Assembly: GCA_028753945.1 (NCBI GenBank) | Contig: JAPNXP010000010.1 | Location: 1,987,042 to 2,051,041, forward strand | DNA length: 64,000 nt | Direction: 5' to 3' | Source of the DNA: Hexactinellida sp. DTS-2022 | Lineage: Eukaryota; Porifera; Hexactinellida | Shown: in pieces, positions 12,682 through 23,640 of the stretch | How the letters are laid out: every line of letters starts with the position of its first letter | Numbering within the stretch: the stretch's first letter is position 1 | Notes under the pieces: model-generated | Told to the model about the DNA's origin: nothing | What the model saw: only the letters and a program-made list of their open reading frames with translations | Databases searched by the model: none | Made by a program: the position numbers and the translations under genes

Positions 12682-13973
12682 ATTTTAATCTGCATGAATT
12701 GTGTACAGCACCATTGGCTTCAGTAAACCCTGAAATCCTCTCTAAAACGGTAGTAAAAATGTGTGCCTTATCTTGATTATCTATGTTTAGTTCACTCCAA
12801 TCCTTGGCATCTTTAAATTTTGAGCAGGTGATAGGATTACATACAAGTTATAGCAGTAAAGAAGGATTAAATTGCATTAATAATATAATAAAATAGAAAT
12901 TTTTTAGAATAAACATATATAAACGATCGTAACTTTTGACTCTTTAGTATAACATGTGTAGTTCCTATATGAAAATCACTCTCCTCTTCTAGCTCTTTCG
13001 AAGGAACTATTTAGATTAAGTATACGATCAAATTTAATTTTTTTATCACCATTAAATATGACGTCATCGATTTTGTTAAATAGGACGTCGTCGGCGAAAT
13101 TTTTAACAAGGTACCAGGTTCCATTTTGAACCTGAGATGATGAATAATAATAATCTGAAGAGAAAAACTTGACAGCGAACATTGCTAGATTTTTCTGTCA
13201 GATTCCCCGTATAGTTCTTAAGTGTATATTTAGTTCTAATGTCTCAATAGTCACTTACTAACATTCCAATTCGATTCCAAAGTCTAGAAAAAACTAGATA
13301 ATCTCTACTCTTACTCTTACTCTACTCTTAAAATTTCAAGGATATCGGCGAAATTTGTAATTTTTGCCATATATGGAGGTGTTGCAACGTCATATTGTGA
13401 CACTTATGAATGACAAAATCAAAATTAAGATTGGAGGACAAATATTAATCTCATTGAGTGTATATTTAGAAGAAAAAAAATATTCCGGTGGAATAAAGAA
13501 ATTTCGGTAATTTGACAAGTCCGGACACCGTTGAGTAATGTTATGAGGTAGGAGGGTGTGAATTGAGTATAAATATATAAATCAAATCATAGACAAAGTT
13601 AAAATAGCCACGGAAATATATTTTGAAATTAGCTATACATCGCTGTCCATGGTCCATATTTTCAATGGACTATCATTGCCTTAGTATATAGATTGCTATG
13701 GTATAACTTACAAGTAAACAGTTTGAAACATGCGACAGTACAAAAGTCAAAAATTTATTTCCCAAAACTATCTCATATATACCCGCCTTCTGTGTTATTC
13801 ATAGACCTCATACAAATAATACATTTAGATACCTTGATAGATTAACCCATAGCTTACTCTATATATGGCCGGACAGTAACCTATAAAATATGGACCAAGG
13901 ATGAAGGAGAAAATGGTAATATTTATCCAACCACAATATTAAATTTCAAAAATAATAATAATAATCAAGATTG

Positions 13974-15274
13974 CCAGTCAACTCGTACCTATTTCAACTC
14001 GTACCATACATCAACTCGTCCCAAATATCAACTCGTCCCAGTCAACTCGTACCTAATCAACTCGTTCCAAATATCAACTCGTACCTAATCAACTCGTCCC
14101 AAATATCAACTCGTACCTAATCAACTCGTCCCAAATACCAACTTTTATTTGTACTATGTCAATGTTTAACAGGGGCTTGACTAGTTAACCAAATTTAGGG
14201 GATGGTTAAAAACTTGGATATGTATATAAGAGGAGTAAATTAATATCAAGCCATAGTGTTCTATACATATATAATGCAATGATCAAGCCTTCTTTTTTAT
14301 ATAAATTTAAGTTTACCTCCCAAAATCTTTAGAACAATGAATAATTTGTGGGAAACAACACCATTCGGTTAATCGATGAAATTTTATGATACTTGAGAAT
14401 AAAATGGAGCTTCCCTAATTCACGGAACCGAACGGACAAGTTTTCGAGAAGAAATTTCAAATTTGTTGCTTCTTGCATTGCACATTTGGCCTTATAAATC
14501 ACGGAATATTGTATCATGACTGTTTTCAAGCATTTGTTATGACATTTCACGTCGATGGTAAAACACTAAAAGCAATTTAGTTTGGGTTCAGAAGAAAATA
14601 TATTTATAACTACCATAAAGTTTTGACCGTGTACCATTTGTAAAAACGTCGTATACATTAGATATACTCCCGGAAAACTAAAGGTCATTAAGGATTAAAC
14701 AGATGTGCTCAACTACTCATCTAGCTAGATATCAGAGACGGAACCGGTCGGGTCTGACCGGCACCGGTCGACCGATCGGGTCGGGTCGGATACCGGTCGG
14801 AACCTTGACCGGCCGGTCGAACTGGACCGGTCGGGTCGGGTCATGAAAATCCTGACCGGTTCCATCTCTGCTAGATATCATAATATATGATAAATATGTT
14901 ATTGTTTCTCATCATTATATAAAAACGATCTCATTATTTAATATTAATATCAAGTTATTAATTAATCAAATTGGGAATAAGTTGATGAACAAGGTTCTTA
15001 TAGAATAAGTACGCGTAAGAGTTGTCCGAAATAACAGGTACGAGTTGACCAAAAAAATTGGGACGAGTTGCCCGAAATAACAGGTACGAGTTGACCAAAA
15101 AAATTGGTACGAGTTGCCCGAAATAAGAGGTACGAGTTGACCAAAAAAATAGGTACGAATTGACCAAAAATTAAAGGCCATTAGTGCCTAAAATAGGCAC
15201 GAGTTGACTAAAAATGCTAGGGACGAGTTGACTAAATAATTATGGACGAGTTGAAATAGGTACGAGTTGACTGG
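13974..15274. mobile_element. Foldback element with tandem CAACTCGT-repeat arms
   Basis: The outermost 29 bp are perfect inverted copies beginning ccagtcaactcgtacctatt. Both arms are tandem runs of about 16-20 bp units of the form (t)caactcgtaccta or caactcgtcccaa: 13974-14145 and, inverted, 15012-15274. Arms made of short direct repeats are the hallmark of Foldback-type elements. The central 0.85 kb has no recognisable gene; a 73-codon minus frame at 14329-14550 matches nothing I know. A hAT MITE sits at 14733-14870. No clear target duplication was found. Confidence 0.7.
14733..14870. repeat. hAT-type MITE, 138 bp, GGTCGG-rich
   Basis: Ends CAGAGACGGAACCGGTC and gaccggttccatctctg, flanked on both sides by CTAGATAT (14725-14732 and 14871-14878), an 8-bp duplication. 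The interior is a GC-rich run of accggtcgggtcggg-like units. It looks like a relative of the element at 25654. Confidence 0.85.
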
Positions 15275-15418
15275 ATCCCCATAATCGACCACATTAATTA
15301 GAAGTATTATTGAAATATATACAACTATTGATCAGATTTTATTCCAAACTCTTCTATTGACGTACAATCTCATCCATTTAATTTCGCTTTGGTATTATAT
15401 TCATAATAGCTTATATTC

Positions 15419-16644
15419 ATGCCTAATTCGTGTTCTGTCCCCGGATATAAGAGAAACATCAACCCAGATGACCATGTTCCTGTTTTCAAGATGCCTCAAA
15501 GTCCACCAACACTGAATCATGCCTGAACATGCTCTGTTCGTTGATCACGAGGATATTGGTGACCTGAAGTTGGTCTATGTATGTATCAACCATTTTCAGA
15601 AAGAAGACATAAACTACACTTTCAAAGTCCCAAAAAGGAGATGATAAATTTACTGAAGTACCGCGGGCGAAGCCAAAGCTGAAGGAAGGCGCTGTACCAA
15701 GTTTACTGCCCGGCTTCCCAGCATATTACTCATCCTAACCTACCAAACGGAATCGCTTGTCATACGATGCAAAAGAGGAAGACTTGATGGACCAAACACT
15801 ACAGCTCAGCTTGAGATCCGAGAGTCAAGAGAAAGAGAAGTTTGTGGTCAACTCTCTACAGGACTTGAAAGATAAGTTAACCTTGATTTCTTAACATAAT
15901 AGTTGGTTGGTGTGGTTCCGTAATGAGAGTAACATAACGTTTGTTCTCGCTAAAATGGCTGAAAAAAAATTTGTACCTTAAAATTAATTAATGCTTATTT
16001 ATCCACCTCAGCCTATTTTAATGGACAAAGTATATCCGTTCCCATTGTTGCAATTAGTGAAATCCGAGAAATTGAATCTGTTTTGCAGGAACTTGCTTTA
16101 AAATACAACTCTAGTTCTTATTGTGATTATCCCCTTAAGTTCGGTTGTGCATCCTTTGAAGATGTATGTCAATTATATAATTCAGAAAGAACAAGTTTAT
16201 CCAAGTCAGCTCCTCATTTGACTATGGAGTCATGTTTTCCGTCTAACAATGAGCGTCAAAATGACAAACTGGTTTTGAAAGTCGTTAACGAATTAACAAT
16301 ATCTGCACTCACTATCCAGAACGAATTGGGTTATCCAGAATATAGAAATAATACTCCTGAGTTTGTTGATACCCTTCTTACTGTTTGGAAATTATTCAAC
16401 GTTAACACACCACTTAAAGGAATACGTTTGAACGATAATTTCTCTAGACCTTTGACTTTTAATGACGAGCGATTTCTATTTTTGACTTGTGTAGTTTTTG
16501 GTTAGATGCTTGGCAAACTTTACCAGAAAAAATTGGCTGAGTAAAGGTTTAATAATAGTTCAGAAGGAAAATAGTACAATAGTGAAAATAAGTAATAACT
16601 TTCGTCTATTTATAGACTCTTCAGTTTTGTTAAGGTGTATAGTT
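15419..16644 (+). pseudogene. Second P/THAP9-like transposase gene (P2), 5' part
   Basis: ATG at 15419 opens a THAP finger (MPNSCSVPGYKRN, FKMPQSPP, then YVCINHFQKEDINY) interrupted by stop codons. A P-type linker follows (EGAVPSLLPGFPAYYSS). After a gap comes the transposase stretch ALKYNSSSYCDYPLKFGCAS, SAPHLTMESCFPSNNERQND, LLTVWKLFNVNTPLKGIRLN and VVFGLDAW. These align with CWPSTLERQN and VWKTFNVNWVGKDIRFND in P1, but the similarity is moderate, so P2 is a separate family. Roughly the first half of the transposase core is missing between linker and 16000. The remainder resumes at 21210 beyond the Penelope-like element. Confidence 0.75.
16537..16644 (+). repeat. Left copy of 108-bp target duplication around the Penelope-like element
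   Basis: Starts ctgagtaaaggtttaataat and ends taaggtgtatagtt. It is repeated at 21210-21317 with one mismatch (ggtg versus ggtt). Both copies are P2 transposon sequence, each continuous with its own flank, so this is duplicated target rather than part of the inserted element. Confidence 0.85.
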
Positions 16645-19600
16645 TCAATGGTGTGTGGGTGCTTTAATTTAGATCTGTTACCAGAGTTGGTTTGGTATTC
16701 ATTTGGTAATGTTCTATGCTGTATTGCCTGCTGTGTAGTGCATACTTTTTCAGTATTAATTCTACACTGCTTGGTTAATGTATAGTGTGTAGTACTAGCT
16801 TGCAACTTGTTGCAAATGCTGTTGCTGTACTTTGTACTATGTAGTAGCATTGCAGTTTCTTGCAAATGCTGTTGTAGCTGTAGTAGATTTGAATTGTGTT
16901 GTTGTTGCTTTTGCTTTGAGGTGTTGTGAGTTTTTGATTTAATTAGGTTGTAGGTGGAATTGAGTTGGTTTTTAGGTGGAATTGAGTTGGTTGTTTTGAA
17001 TGGAATTGAGTTGCTGGTGTGTGTTTTTGGAGTGTAGCTTTCGTCCTTGTTCGTAGTGTTGTTGGTTGGTGTTTGTATTAGGGCCATACAGTGTATTAGT
17101 AACGCGCCGGTGTTTTGTGCAAGAAGGTGTTGCTGGCGCGCCCTTGAGTGGCAGTTGGTTTGTTTAACAGGAGTGATGCTACACACTTAGTATTTGGGAG
17201 CTTTGGACCGATACCCCATACTAGTTAATTTAAAAGCTTGGAATTTTACAATTGACAACGCTATTAAACTAAGGTAGATGGAGTTTTTACCAATAGACCA
17301 AAACTACTCGAATTAATAGTTAAGTTTTACTCCAGAACCCAATTTCACACATTCAAAAGCATACGCTTTTTCCAGCACGGGAGAATACGATGCAAGTGAA
17401 TTTGCGAAACATGATTCATGGAGCCGCGTGTTTGTATTAGGACCATACAGTGTATTAGCAACGCGCCGGTGTTTTGTGCAATAAGGTGTTGCTGGCGCGC
17501 CCTTGAGTGGCAGTTGGTTTTTATTCAAATATAAATTTCGCGTTTTCTGCGAGTCTGGTTTTTCAGTCGCTTGGGTTCAATGTAATATATGTGTGGCTTG
17601 GTTTTATATTCGGTTTGGTGTCAGTTGGTGTTTTTCAGAGGGGTGTTACTTTTCGTGTAGAAGTGTCGTAGGTTTTTTCTTTCGTGAATGATGGCATTAG
17701 GAAATTCGTTCTGGGCTATCTTTTGCCATTTTCCTATTTGCTTGTCCTCAGTTTTATATGGGCGTTTGTGTGTAGCGGGGTACGTGTATAGGATTTGCCA
17801 TGCTAGTTCTCTACCGTTGAGAATGCTTTGTATCGTATGTTTTGTGTTTGAGAGTTTCAGTGTTGTGTTGCTTGTGTTAGCCGACGTTATGAATAGGTGT
17901 TTACGGTCTGTGTTTATTTCGTCCTTATGGTGCAGTATATATATGCATCGCCATCGCAGGCATGGGACTATAGGTGTGGTTGTTTTCCGTTTTATGATCG
18001 GTATATAGTTTTTGCATTTTGTGCATTCTTTATTGCTGCAAATATGCCAGGGTGTTTCGTATGTTTGCTAGGCTTTTGATAACTTAGTATACCTTTTAGT
18101 GGGGCTAAGGGGACGTTTGGTATAAGGTGGTAATCCTTTTTAGTAATAGGTTGTAGTTGCATTTTTGTGGGTCGAGTATACGAGAAGGAGTATTTAATTA
18201 TCGGTTTGAATTCCCAGGTTTGTTTGATTGTATGTTTCGGGAAGTATGCAATGTTGGTTAACTTTGGTATTACCTCTGTTGGCTTGTGACCGAGTCGTGT
18301 TAGGGCTGGCACGTATTTTCTTATGAGGTAGTCTAAGGTGTTTGCCGGATTTGTGCCGATTCGTGTGGCTCTAAACGCTGAGCTTAGGTATGTATTTGCA
18401 CACATTTTTTTCGAAGGATGGTGTGAATGCGGGTGGAGTAGCACAGGTTGTCTATACTTTTGTTGTATTGGAATGAATTCTTTTGTAGCCGGTAGGTATT
18501 TACTGTCCTGTGTAGTATTTGACTCTGTTGGGATGAGTTTATAGGGTTGGAGTGGGAGTTCATCTATTGGGTAAGTGGCGGCCACGTCGTCAAAGTAGAT
18601 TGTGAGTGTTTGCCATGGTGGGACGGTGTAATTGTTCAGTAGGTATGCAGTACACATTCGTGCTAGTTCGGGTGCGAGGGGTAAACCCATTGGGATACCG
18701 GTGTTTCCCAGATGGTAAATGAGTGCTCCGTCGGTGGTGAAGTTTAAGTTTAAGAGGTGTTTTAGTATCCTTAGTTGGTTTGTGAGGTATGGATTGAAGA
18801 ATGCGAAGGCATCGATGACTAGGCTATGTGGGGTGTTGGGGTAGAAGGCTTCTATATCGCCACAGAATATCTCCTCTGGGGGGCCATATCGATTAAGTTG
18901 GCTGATGGTTTCAAAGATATCCTGCGTTAAGTACGGGCAGTTATCGATAATGGGTGTAATATGTTCTCGAAGGAATCTGCTTGTACAAGCTGTTATTGAA
19001 TTTTTGTGATTGACGATGGGCCGGGCAATTTTGGTAAGCTCCTTGGGTCCTATTGTGTATGTATAGATTTCGAGGTATCGTGTCTGGGTAGTCGTGAAGG
19101 AGGGCTTATGTGTTTTTATTTTGAAGTACATGGTTGGGGGCCGATCGTCGGTGTTGTGTTAGGTTGGAGTAGTGTTAACGCCTGTTTCAATTTGAGAATA
19201 GATGAGATGTATTGGTCTGCGTTAACTATGTGACCGGTGTTGGCTAAGTATTCGCTATAGATTGCTTCGAGTGTGTTGGTGTGTATGAGTATGAGTCCTG
19301 GTCCTTTATCTGCGGAAATTATTTTTAGCTTTTCGACTTTCAGATTGTCTTTGTGTGTTTTTTTGGGTGGTGTGTGAATTTGTCGTGTGTCCGTTTTTCA
19401 TACGGTCGTAGATTGAAGTGGGTTAGTGGTGGTAAATTTTCCTGCAGATTTAGGCAGTGCTCGAATGGGGTTAGGAATGGGGTTGGCGTGGAGTATTGGA
19501 CTGTTTGGAAATTGAGTCCATACTCGAGTATTTTCTGTAGGGTTACTGCTGTTTCGAGTTTGACGAAGGGTTGTATAAATATTGGTGGTGGTTTGTAACT

Positions 19601-21209
19601 CCATTCCGTTGGTAGTGGTAGGGGTAGGGGTGGTGTGATTTCTTTAGTAAGGTGTTGCGTTTTGGCTGTTGTCATCAGTTGGTGGTGTAATGCTGCCTTC
19701 GAGATTGGGTCGTTCTCGTTTCCGCATAGGTCGCAAGTGTGATTCTGGTAACAGTCGGTGTGTAGGGAGGGAGGGATAGCACGTGTCCCTGACTCCCTCA
19801 ACAAAAAGGGCTGTAGTTTGATCTCTCGATTAGTTTCGGGATCGGTGTAATGGTTATGTCATCTGTCCTCCAGATTGTTGGTGTCTCGTGGTGTGGGTGG
19901 CTGCAGGTGTTATTTAGGCATTCGGCTGTCCGTTTGCTTGGGCACTGTTTACCATAGCTTGAGCATTGTTTGTGTTTATGTTCATTTCTAGGATTGCGTG
20001 GTCGTCCGCAGCGTGCGCATATCCCGTGGTTTTTTCACGCTTCGATTAGGGCTGGGTAAATTTGTTTGCGTTGCTCGTCGGTTATTTTGTCTGGTGCTGC
20101 CTGTAGAAATGTTTGTCTCTTTTCGAAGCTGGACGACAATGGACATCCGCGACTTTCAGTGTGGTTGGGATATCCCTCGGTAATGGTACCATGTATCTCC
20201 ATGAATCGTTTCCGAAGCTTGGTTGGTAGTTGGAGGGCGTACTCGTCGATACTTCGATTGCGAGTTTTTGCCTCAATATTAGCCGTATATTTTTGGTCGG
20301 TTGTTGTTAGGATAGTTGCTGCTGTTAGGCACCGAGTGCACGGGAATTGCGTTTTGTACATGGGGCGTGTGTCCTGTGGACGTTTTGGTTTAGGTTGGAT
20401 TGGTAAGCGGTCTTTTGTAATGGAAGCGTATGTGGCGTTCCGTGGTCCTCGTGTGTTGGCTATGTTTGCCAAGTGTTTGTTATTTCTTAGTTTTGTTTGC
20501 AGTAGTGTAGCTAAGAATGAACGTCCCATGTCATTGGGGTTTAGTCGTAGTATAGATGAGATGGTTAGATATAGGTGGCTCTTAAATCCTGGTAGGTATA
20601 GGAGGGGGAGTTCGGTTAGTTGTTGGTTGTCGGTGGGTAGATTCAGTAATCTTTCGAGGCCGTAGGCTCGGGCTTGTTGGGTGTATGGTGTTGCGGTTCC
20701 AGTTGCAGTGTATTGCACTTCGTATGGGATGTCGAGGTTCAGTTTTTCATGTATGGTTGCCACTAGGAGATTGACGTAGAACGTCTGGATAGAGTGTGGG
20801 ACCGAGCTTAGGCACTCGTCGATGCTGCGTGCTAGCGATAGTTTGTCGCTTGCGCTTAGTTTGGAGCTTGACGGATCAAAGAGCGGGTAGTAATTGGTGT
20901 CCTGGAGGAGTTGGTAGAATGTAGAGTCTTTTGGGATAGTGGGGTGCAGTTTGGCTAGGATGCCAGTGTCTGCCTGATTGTTGATTAAGTGTGCTGGTGA
21001 ATTCACCAAGGGGTCGGGTTCACTAGTAGGAATGGTTTGTGGGTTGATTGTCGCTGTAATAGTGGAGCTTGAGTCAAGTTCCATGGAGTTCCTACTAATG
21101 GGGTTGCGGATTTGTGCTCCGCGTCCTCTGGTTGAATTACCAGCGGTTGGTCGTCGCGGTGGAAGGTTAGTTGCCATCGCGATTTAGTAAAATTGAAGAG
21201 AGCTTTTGA
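16645..21209 (-). mobile_element. Penelope-like retroelement, 4.6 kb, decayed
   Basis: Minus-strand order: an N-terminal ORF (21177-20035, starting MATNLPPRRPTAGN) with no recognised domain; a Cys/His-rich segment (ICARCGRPRNPRN, CSHPHH, CDLCGN); and a reverse transcriptase (about 19320-17992). Penelope hallmarks are present: ISADKGPG, FKIKTHKP and ARPIV before the catalytic blocks. Motif A is FCGDIEAFYPNTP, motif B TGIPMGLPLAPELA and motif C IYFDDV. I found no GIY-YIG endonuclease, so it may belong to an endonuclease-lacking branch or the domain may be unrecognisable. Base composition differs sharply from the surroundings: C- and A-rich on the coding strand and less AT-rich. The coding region is broken in a few places. 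Confidence 0.78.
17072..17520. repeat. Pair of ~95-bp direct repeats at the 3' side of the Penelope-like element
   Basis: The block beginning tgtttgtattagggccatac with aacgcgccggtgttttgtgc and ggcgcgcccttgagtggcag occurs at about 17072-17163 and again at 17429-17520. There are few differences and about 265 bp of spacer. Penelope-like elements often carry partly tandem copies (pseudo-LTRs); internal 3' duplication fits that habit. The sequence contains a short palindrome, ggcgcgcc. No hammerhead core was found here. Confidence 0.7.
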
Positions 21210-21423
21210 CTGAGTAAAGGTTTAATAATAGTTCAGAAGGAAAATAGTACAATAGTGAAAATAAGTAATAACTTTCGTCTATTTATAGACTCTTCAGTTT
21301 TGTTAAGGTTTATAGTTGCTTGTATTGCCTTACCACAAATTACCAACCATTTGACTCAATCTTGTGACTTTACATATGTGTTGTCCTCCTTTCTACAGAC
21401 GGATCCCTTGGAACACGATTTCG

Positions 21424-21884
21424 GTCTATCTATACTATTAAAACACAAACCTATATGTGCAGGGTTTCATCCAGGCGTATGCAGCGCGCCTGGAGGCGCG
21501 TGAATTTGGAGGGAAACATTTCTAGGCGCGCGAAAATCGATAGATGCTTCCATAGACGTAATACAAAATGAGTAATTTAGGCGCGTGTGAGCGAGCTCAA
21601 ACTAAATCTAGGCGCGCGGGAAATTTTGTCTGGATGAAAGCCTGTGTATGTGTGTATGTGTGTATGTGTGTATGTCCAGATCATGTCCCTAAATACTCCA
21701 TAAAAACACACTTTTATGGTGGATTTCCTTATAGGGAATTGAGCTTTTTTTTACCTAAATTGTGTAGTACAAAAAGCTTATCTTTTAAATTGTGTCCCTA
21801 AATGTGCGATTGAGAGACACTTTCTAGCGGTGTGTATGTATATATATATATATATATATATACGAGCCCTTCGGTTCTGTCACG
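21424..21884. mobile_element. Helitron-derived insert in P2
   Basis: Left end tctatactattaaaacacaa is the same 5' terminus as at 38407 (minus) and 52170 (plus). The right end has a TA run and cgagcccttcgg, the inverted form of the hairpin seen at 10281-10297. It contains the MITE at 21460-21644. Ends of two Helitron subfamilies in opposite orientation suggest a chimera or a double insertion. Confidence 0.55.
21460..21644. repeat. hAT-like MITE with TTTCATCCAG ends, 185 bp
   Basis: Ends CAGGGTTTCATCCAG and ctggatgaaagcctg, flanked by TATATGTG and TGTATGTG (7 of 8 match). Interior rich in ggcgcgcg blocks. The element at 59768-60108 is the same family in opposite orientation, sharing agatgcttccatag and aggagcgtgaatt-like sequence. 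Confidence 0.75.
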
Positions 21885-21999
21885 AAGCTTCTAATTATCA
21901 CATCTATCTTCAAATCCTTGAACCGAGCATCGACTTGAACTTTCTAGCATAATGAAACATATTACTGACCAACAAGAGACTTCCTTTCAATAGTCTTGC

Positions 22000-22640
22000 A
22001 ATAAAAGTTAAGAATTATAACTCGCTGGTTCTTTCAAAAAGTATAGAAAAGCGTAAATTAAATAAATTCGCTTAATTATGTGTCTACTTATTTGTATTTA
22101 CGATGATTTGTATTACTCTGTTTATTCTTATTTCTATTATGTAGTTATGTGTGTCGTGTGTCACTCCTAGAGCCAGATAGAGAAAGAGAAGAGAGGAAAG
22201 AAAGCTAATAATTGTGTAGTATTCACTGTATATTAATATTAGAAATTGTACTGTTTGTGTTTTTATTACTATTCAATTATGAAAATCCAATCACCCTTTC
22301 ATACAGCTAATACTAATCACTGGCTAGCTGGGCTGAGTTATGTTTACGACCTAGAGACGTATAAATAACTTAGTAGTTCAATATAGAAAACATTAAACAA
22401 TTAAAATTTCCCATCTTCCTGTGCATCCCTGGTATATCTGCTGTCAGGCCATATATAGAGTAGGCTATAATTAATTACCAAATTTAAAATTCTTTATTTC
22501 AGATTATAATGATGAGACGCACATGACTTTTGCAACATTTTTACGCCGTGTGCCATTTGTAGCACAAATTAATCATTGGTATGATTCGGATAAGCCTTAG
22601 TTTTATTCCATTTTGTTCAGAATTCGCTTCATCCAAGTAT
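22000..22640. other. No feature recognised
   Basis: AT-rich sequence without a convincing reading frame, terminal repeat or RNA gene. It may include decayed P2 3' sequence. Confidence 0.4.
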
Positions 22641-22655
22641 ATACCGACTTGTGTG

Positions 22656-22944
22656 CACGGTACGTGGTATACCGATGGTATAATTAGGTATAATTAATTA
22701 TACCAAATTAGGAATTGTTCGGTATAACATTAAAAACTTCCATTACACATTTAATATACCTACATCTATACTACCTTAAATACTCGAAATTAACGTGGTA
22801 TATTGTTGTATAATATTGGTCTAATCTAGGTGCAATCTAGGTAAATTTAATAAATATTAAGTATAAGGTAGTATACCGAAACTAGACACTAACTTGGTAT
22901 AATTGGTTATACCTAATTATACCATCGGTATACCACGTACCGTG
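22656..22944. repeat. MITE with long palindromic ends, 289 bp, 8-bp duplication
   Basis: Ends CACGGTACGTGGTATACCGA on both sides in inverted orientation, with TIRs of about 45 bp running into gataattaggtataa-type sequence. Flanked by CTTGTGTG at 22648-22655 and 22945-22952. The 8-bp duplication points to a hAT-like source. Confidence 0.85.
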
Positions 22945-23212
22945 CTTGTGTGAAGAATCTTTTTACCAAAATGAATTTTTTTTACTAGAATGAAAAAATA
23001 TCCCAGAATGATTTTGCAAAATCGACATAACATATACACACACTGCATGGTCAAAATTATTCTACACCAGTGCTGCCAAGTGAGTTCAGATAATTTCCTG
23101 GAGATTGACCATTAAATTTACGGATGAACAAAAGTTTTTACGGAGCATGCTAAAATTCCCTCTGCGACCCAATAGTTCTTAATTTGCTTTTTCAAATCAT
23201 ATAAACTAACTA

Positions 23213-23640
23213 CAGTGGAACTCGCTTAGTACTTACTCGGCTTAAGACGTACTCTCGGATATTACGTACTGTTCTCTAATAACCGATTTTTCCTCCTATC
23301 TGATCCATTATAAATGATTCGGTTAATACGTACTCGGATAAGACGTACCAATTTATATTCCCAATTAAATAAAATGTATGTATTTTTATTCGGTTAGTAC
23401 GTACTCTAGAAAACTATCAGCAGAACTCAGGTATTATTTGGTTTAAGTGAGTATGTGACAACTAAAATACTTTAATAATATCGTTAAGTATGTTATATAC
23501 TTGTATACCATACATCGATTCACATCATTGAACAAGTCATTATTTCGAATTGTGGATTATGCATACGGATAAGAAGTACCTCGGTTAGTACGTACTTTTT
23601 CTTGTCCCCCAAGGTGGTACGTCTTAACCGAGTTCTACTG
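23213..23640. repeat. pogo-like MITE, 428 bp
   Basis: TA-CAGTGGAACTCGCTTAG at the left and ttaaccgagttctactg-TA at the right. The body repeats ttagtacgtact and aagacgtacc motifs in both orientations. TA duplication and CAGT(G/A)GAACTCG ends fit pogo/Tigger-derived MITEs. Confidence 0.8.

Larger units (their letters stand above)
6922..13213 (-). mobile_element. Academ-like (XPG-bearing) DNA transposon inside P1
   Basis: Inverted repeats of about 298 bp (6922-7219 and 12916-13213) begin TATACGGGGAATCTGACAG. They are flanked by the 3-bp direct repeat GTT (6919-6921 and 13214-13216). Academ elements are known to make 3-4 bp duplications and, in the AcademX lineage, to encode an XPG-type nuclease. 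Both traits fit here. The 6292-bp length includes a 700-bp Helitron at 9598-10297. The two TIRs differ by only scattered changes, so the insertion is younger than P1 but not brand new. Confidence 0.8.
2707..13700 (-). mobile_element. P/THAP9-like DNA transposon (P1), split by an Academ insertion
   Basis: Terminal inverted repeats of about 79 bp, nearly identical, lie at 2707-2786 and 13621-13700 and begin CATAGCAATCTATATACTAA. Both ends are flanked by the direct repeat GTATAAC (2700-2706 and 13701-13707), a 7-bp target duplication close to the 8 bp usual for P elements. The element proper is about 4.7 kb. The remaining 6.3 kb is the Academ element at 6922-13213, inserted upstream of the THAP exon. 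It lies 55 bp upstream of the PCCA start codon, matching the known preference of P elements for promoter regions. TIR similarity implies a fairly recent insertion. Confidence 0.85.
21210..21960 (+). pseudogene. P2 transposase gene, 3' part, interrupted by a Helitron fragment
   Basis: 21210-21317 repeats the target duplication. It then encodes IALPQITNHLTQSCDFTYVL and LQTDPLEHDFGL, matching EALPMLVNRLTQHCGYQYLL and NDALEHHFGLY of P1. The DDE-type glutamate is probably the E in LEHDFG. At 21424 the frame is cut by Helitron sequence and resumes at about 21885 with SNYHIYLQILE (P1: SHYQISFTQILE). Stops follow shortly after. Confidence 0.7.

Noticed and set aside
14958-15181. Peptides rich in FWSTRTSYFGQLVP-like repeats
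   Set aside because: They are translations of the foldback arm's short tandem repeat; no start context or relatives.
17992-19131. Assignment of the reverse transcriptase to a LINE or a group II-like RT
   Set aside because: ADKG, KTHKP and ARPIV ahead of motif A fit Penelope-like RTs better, and no AP endonuclease is seen.
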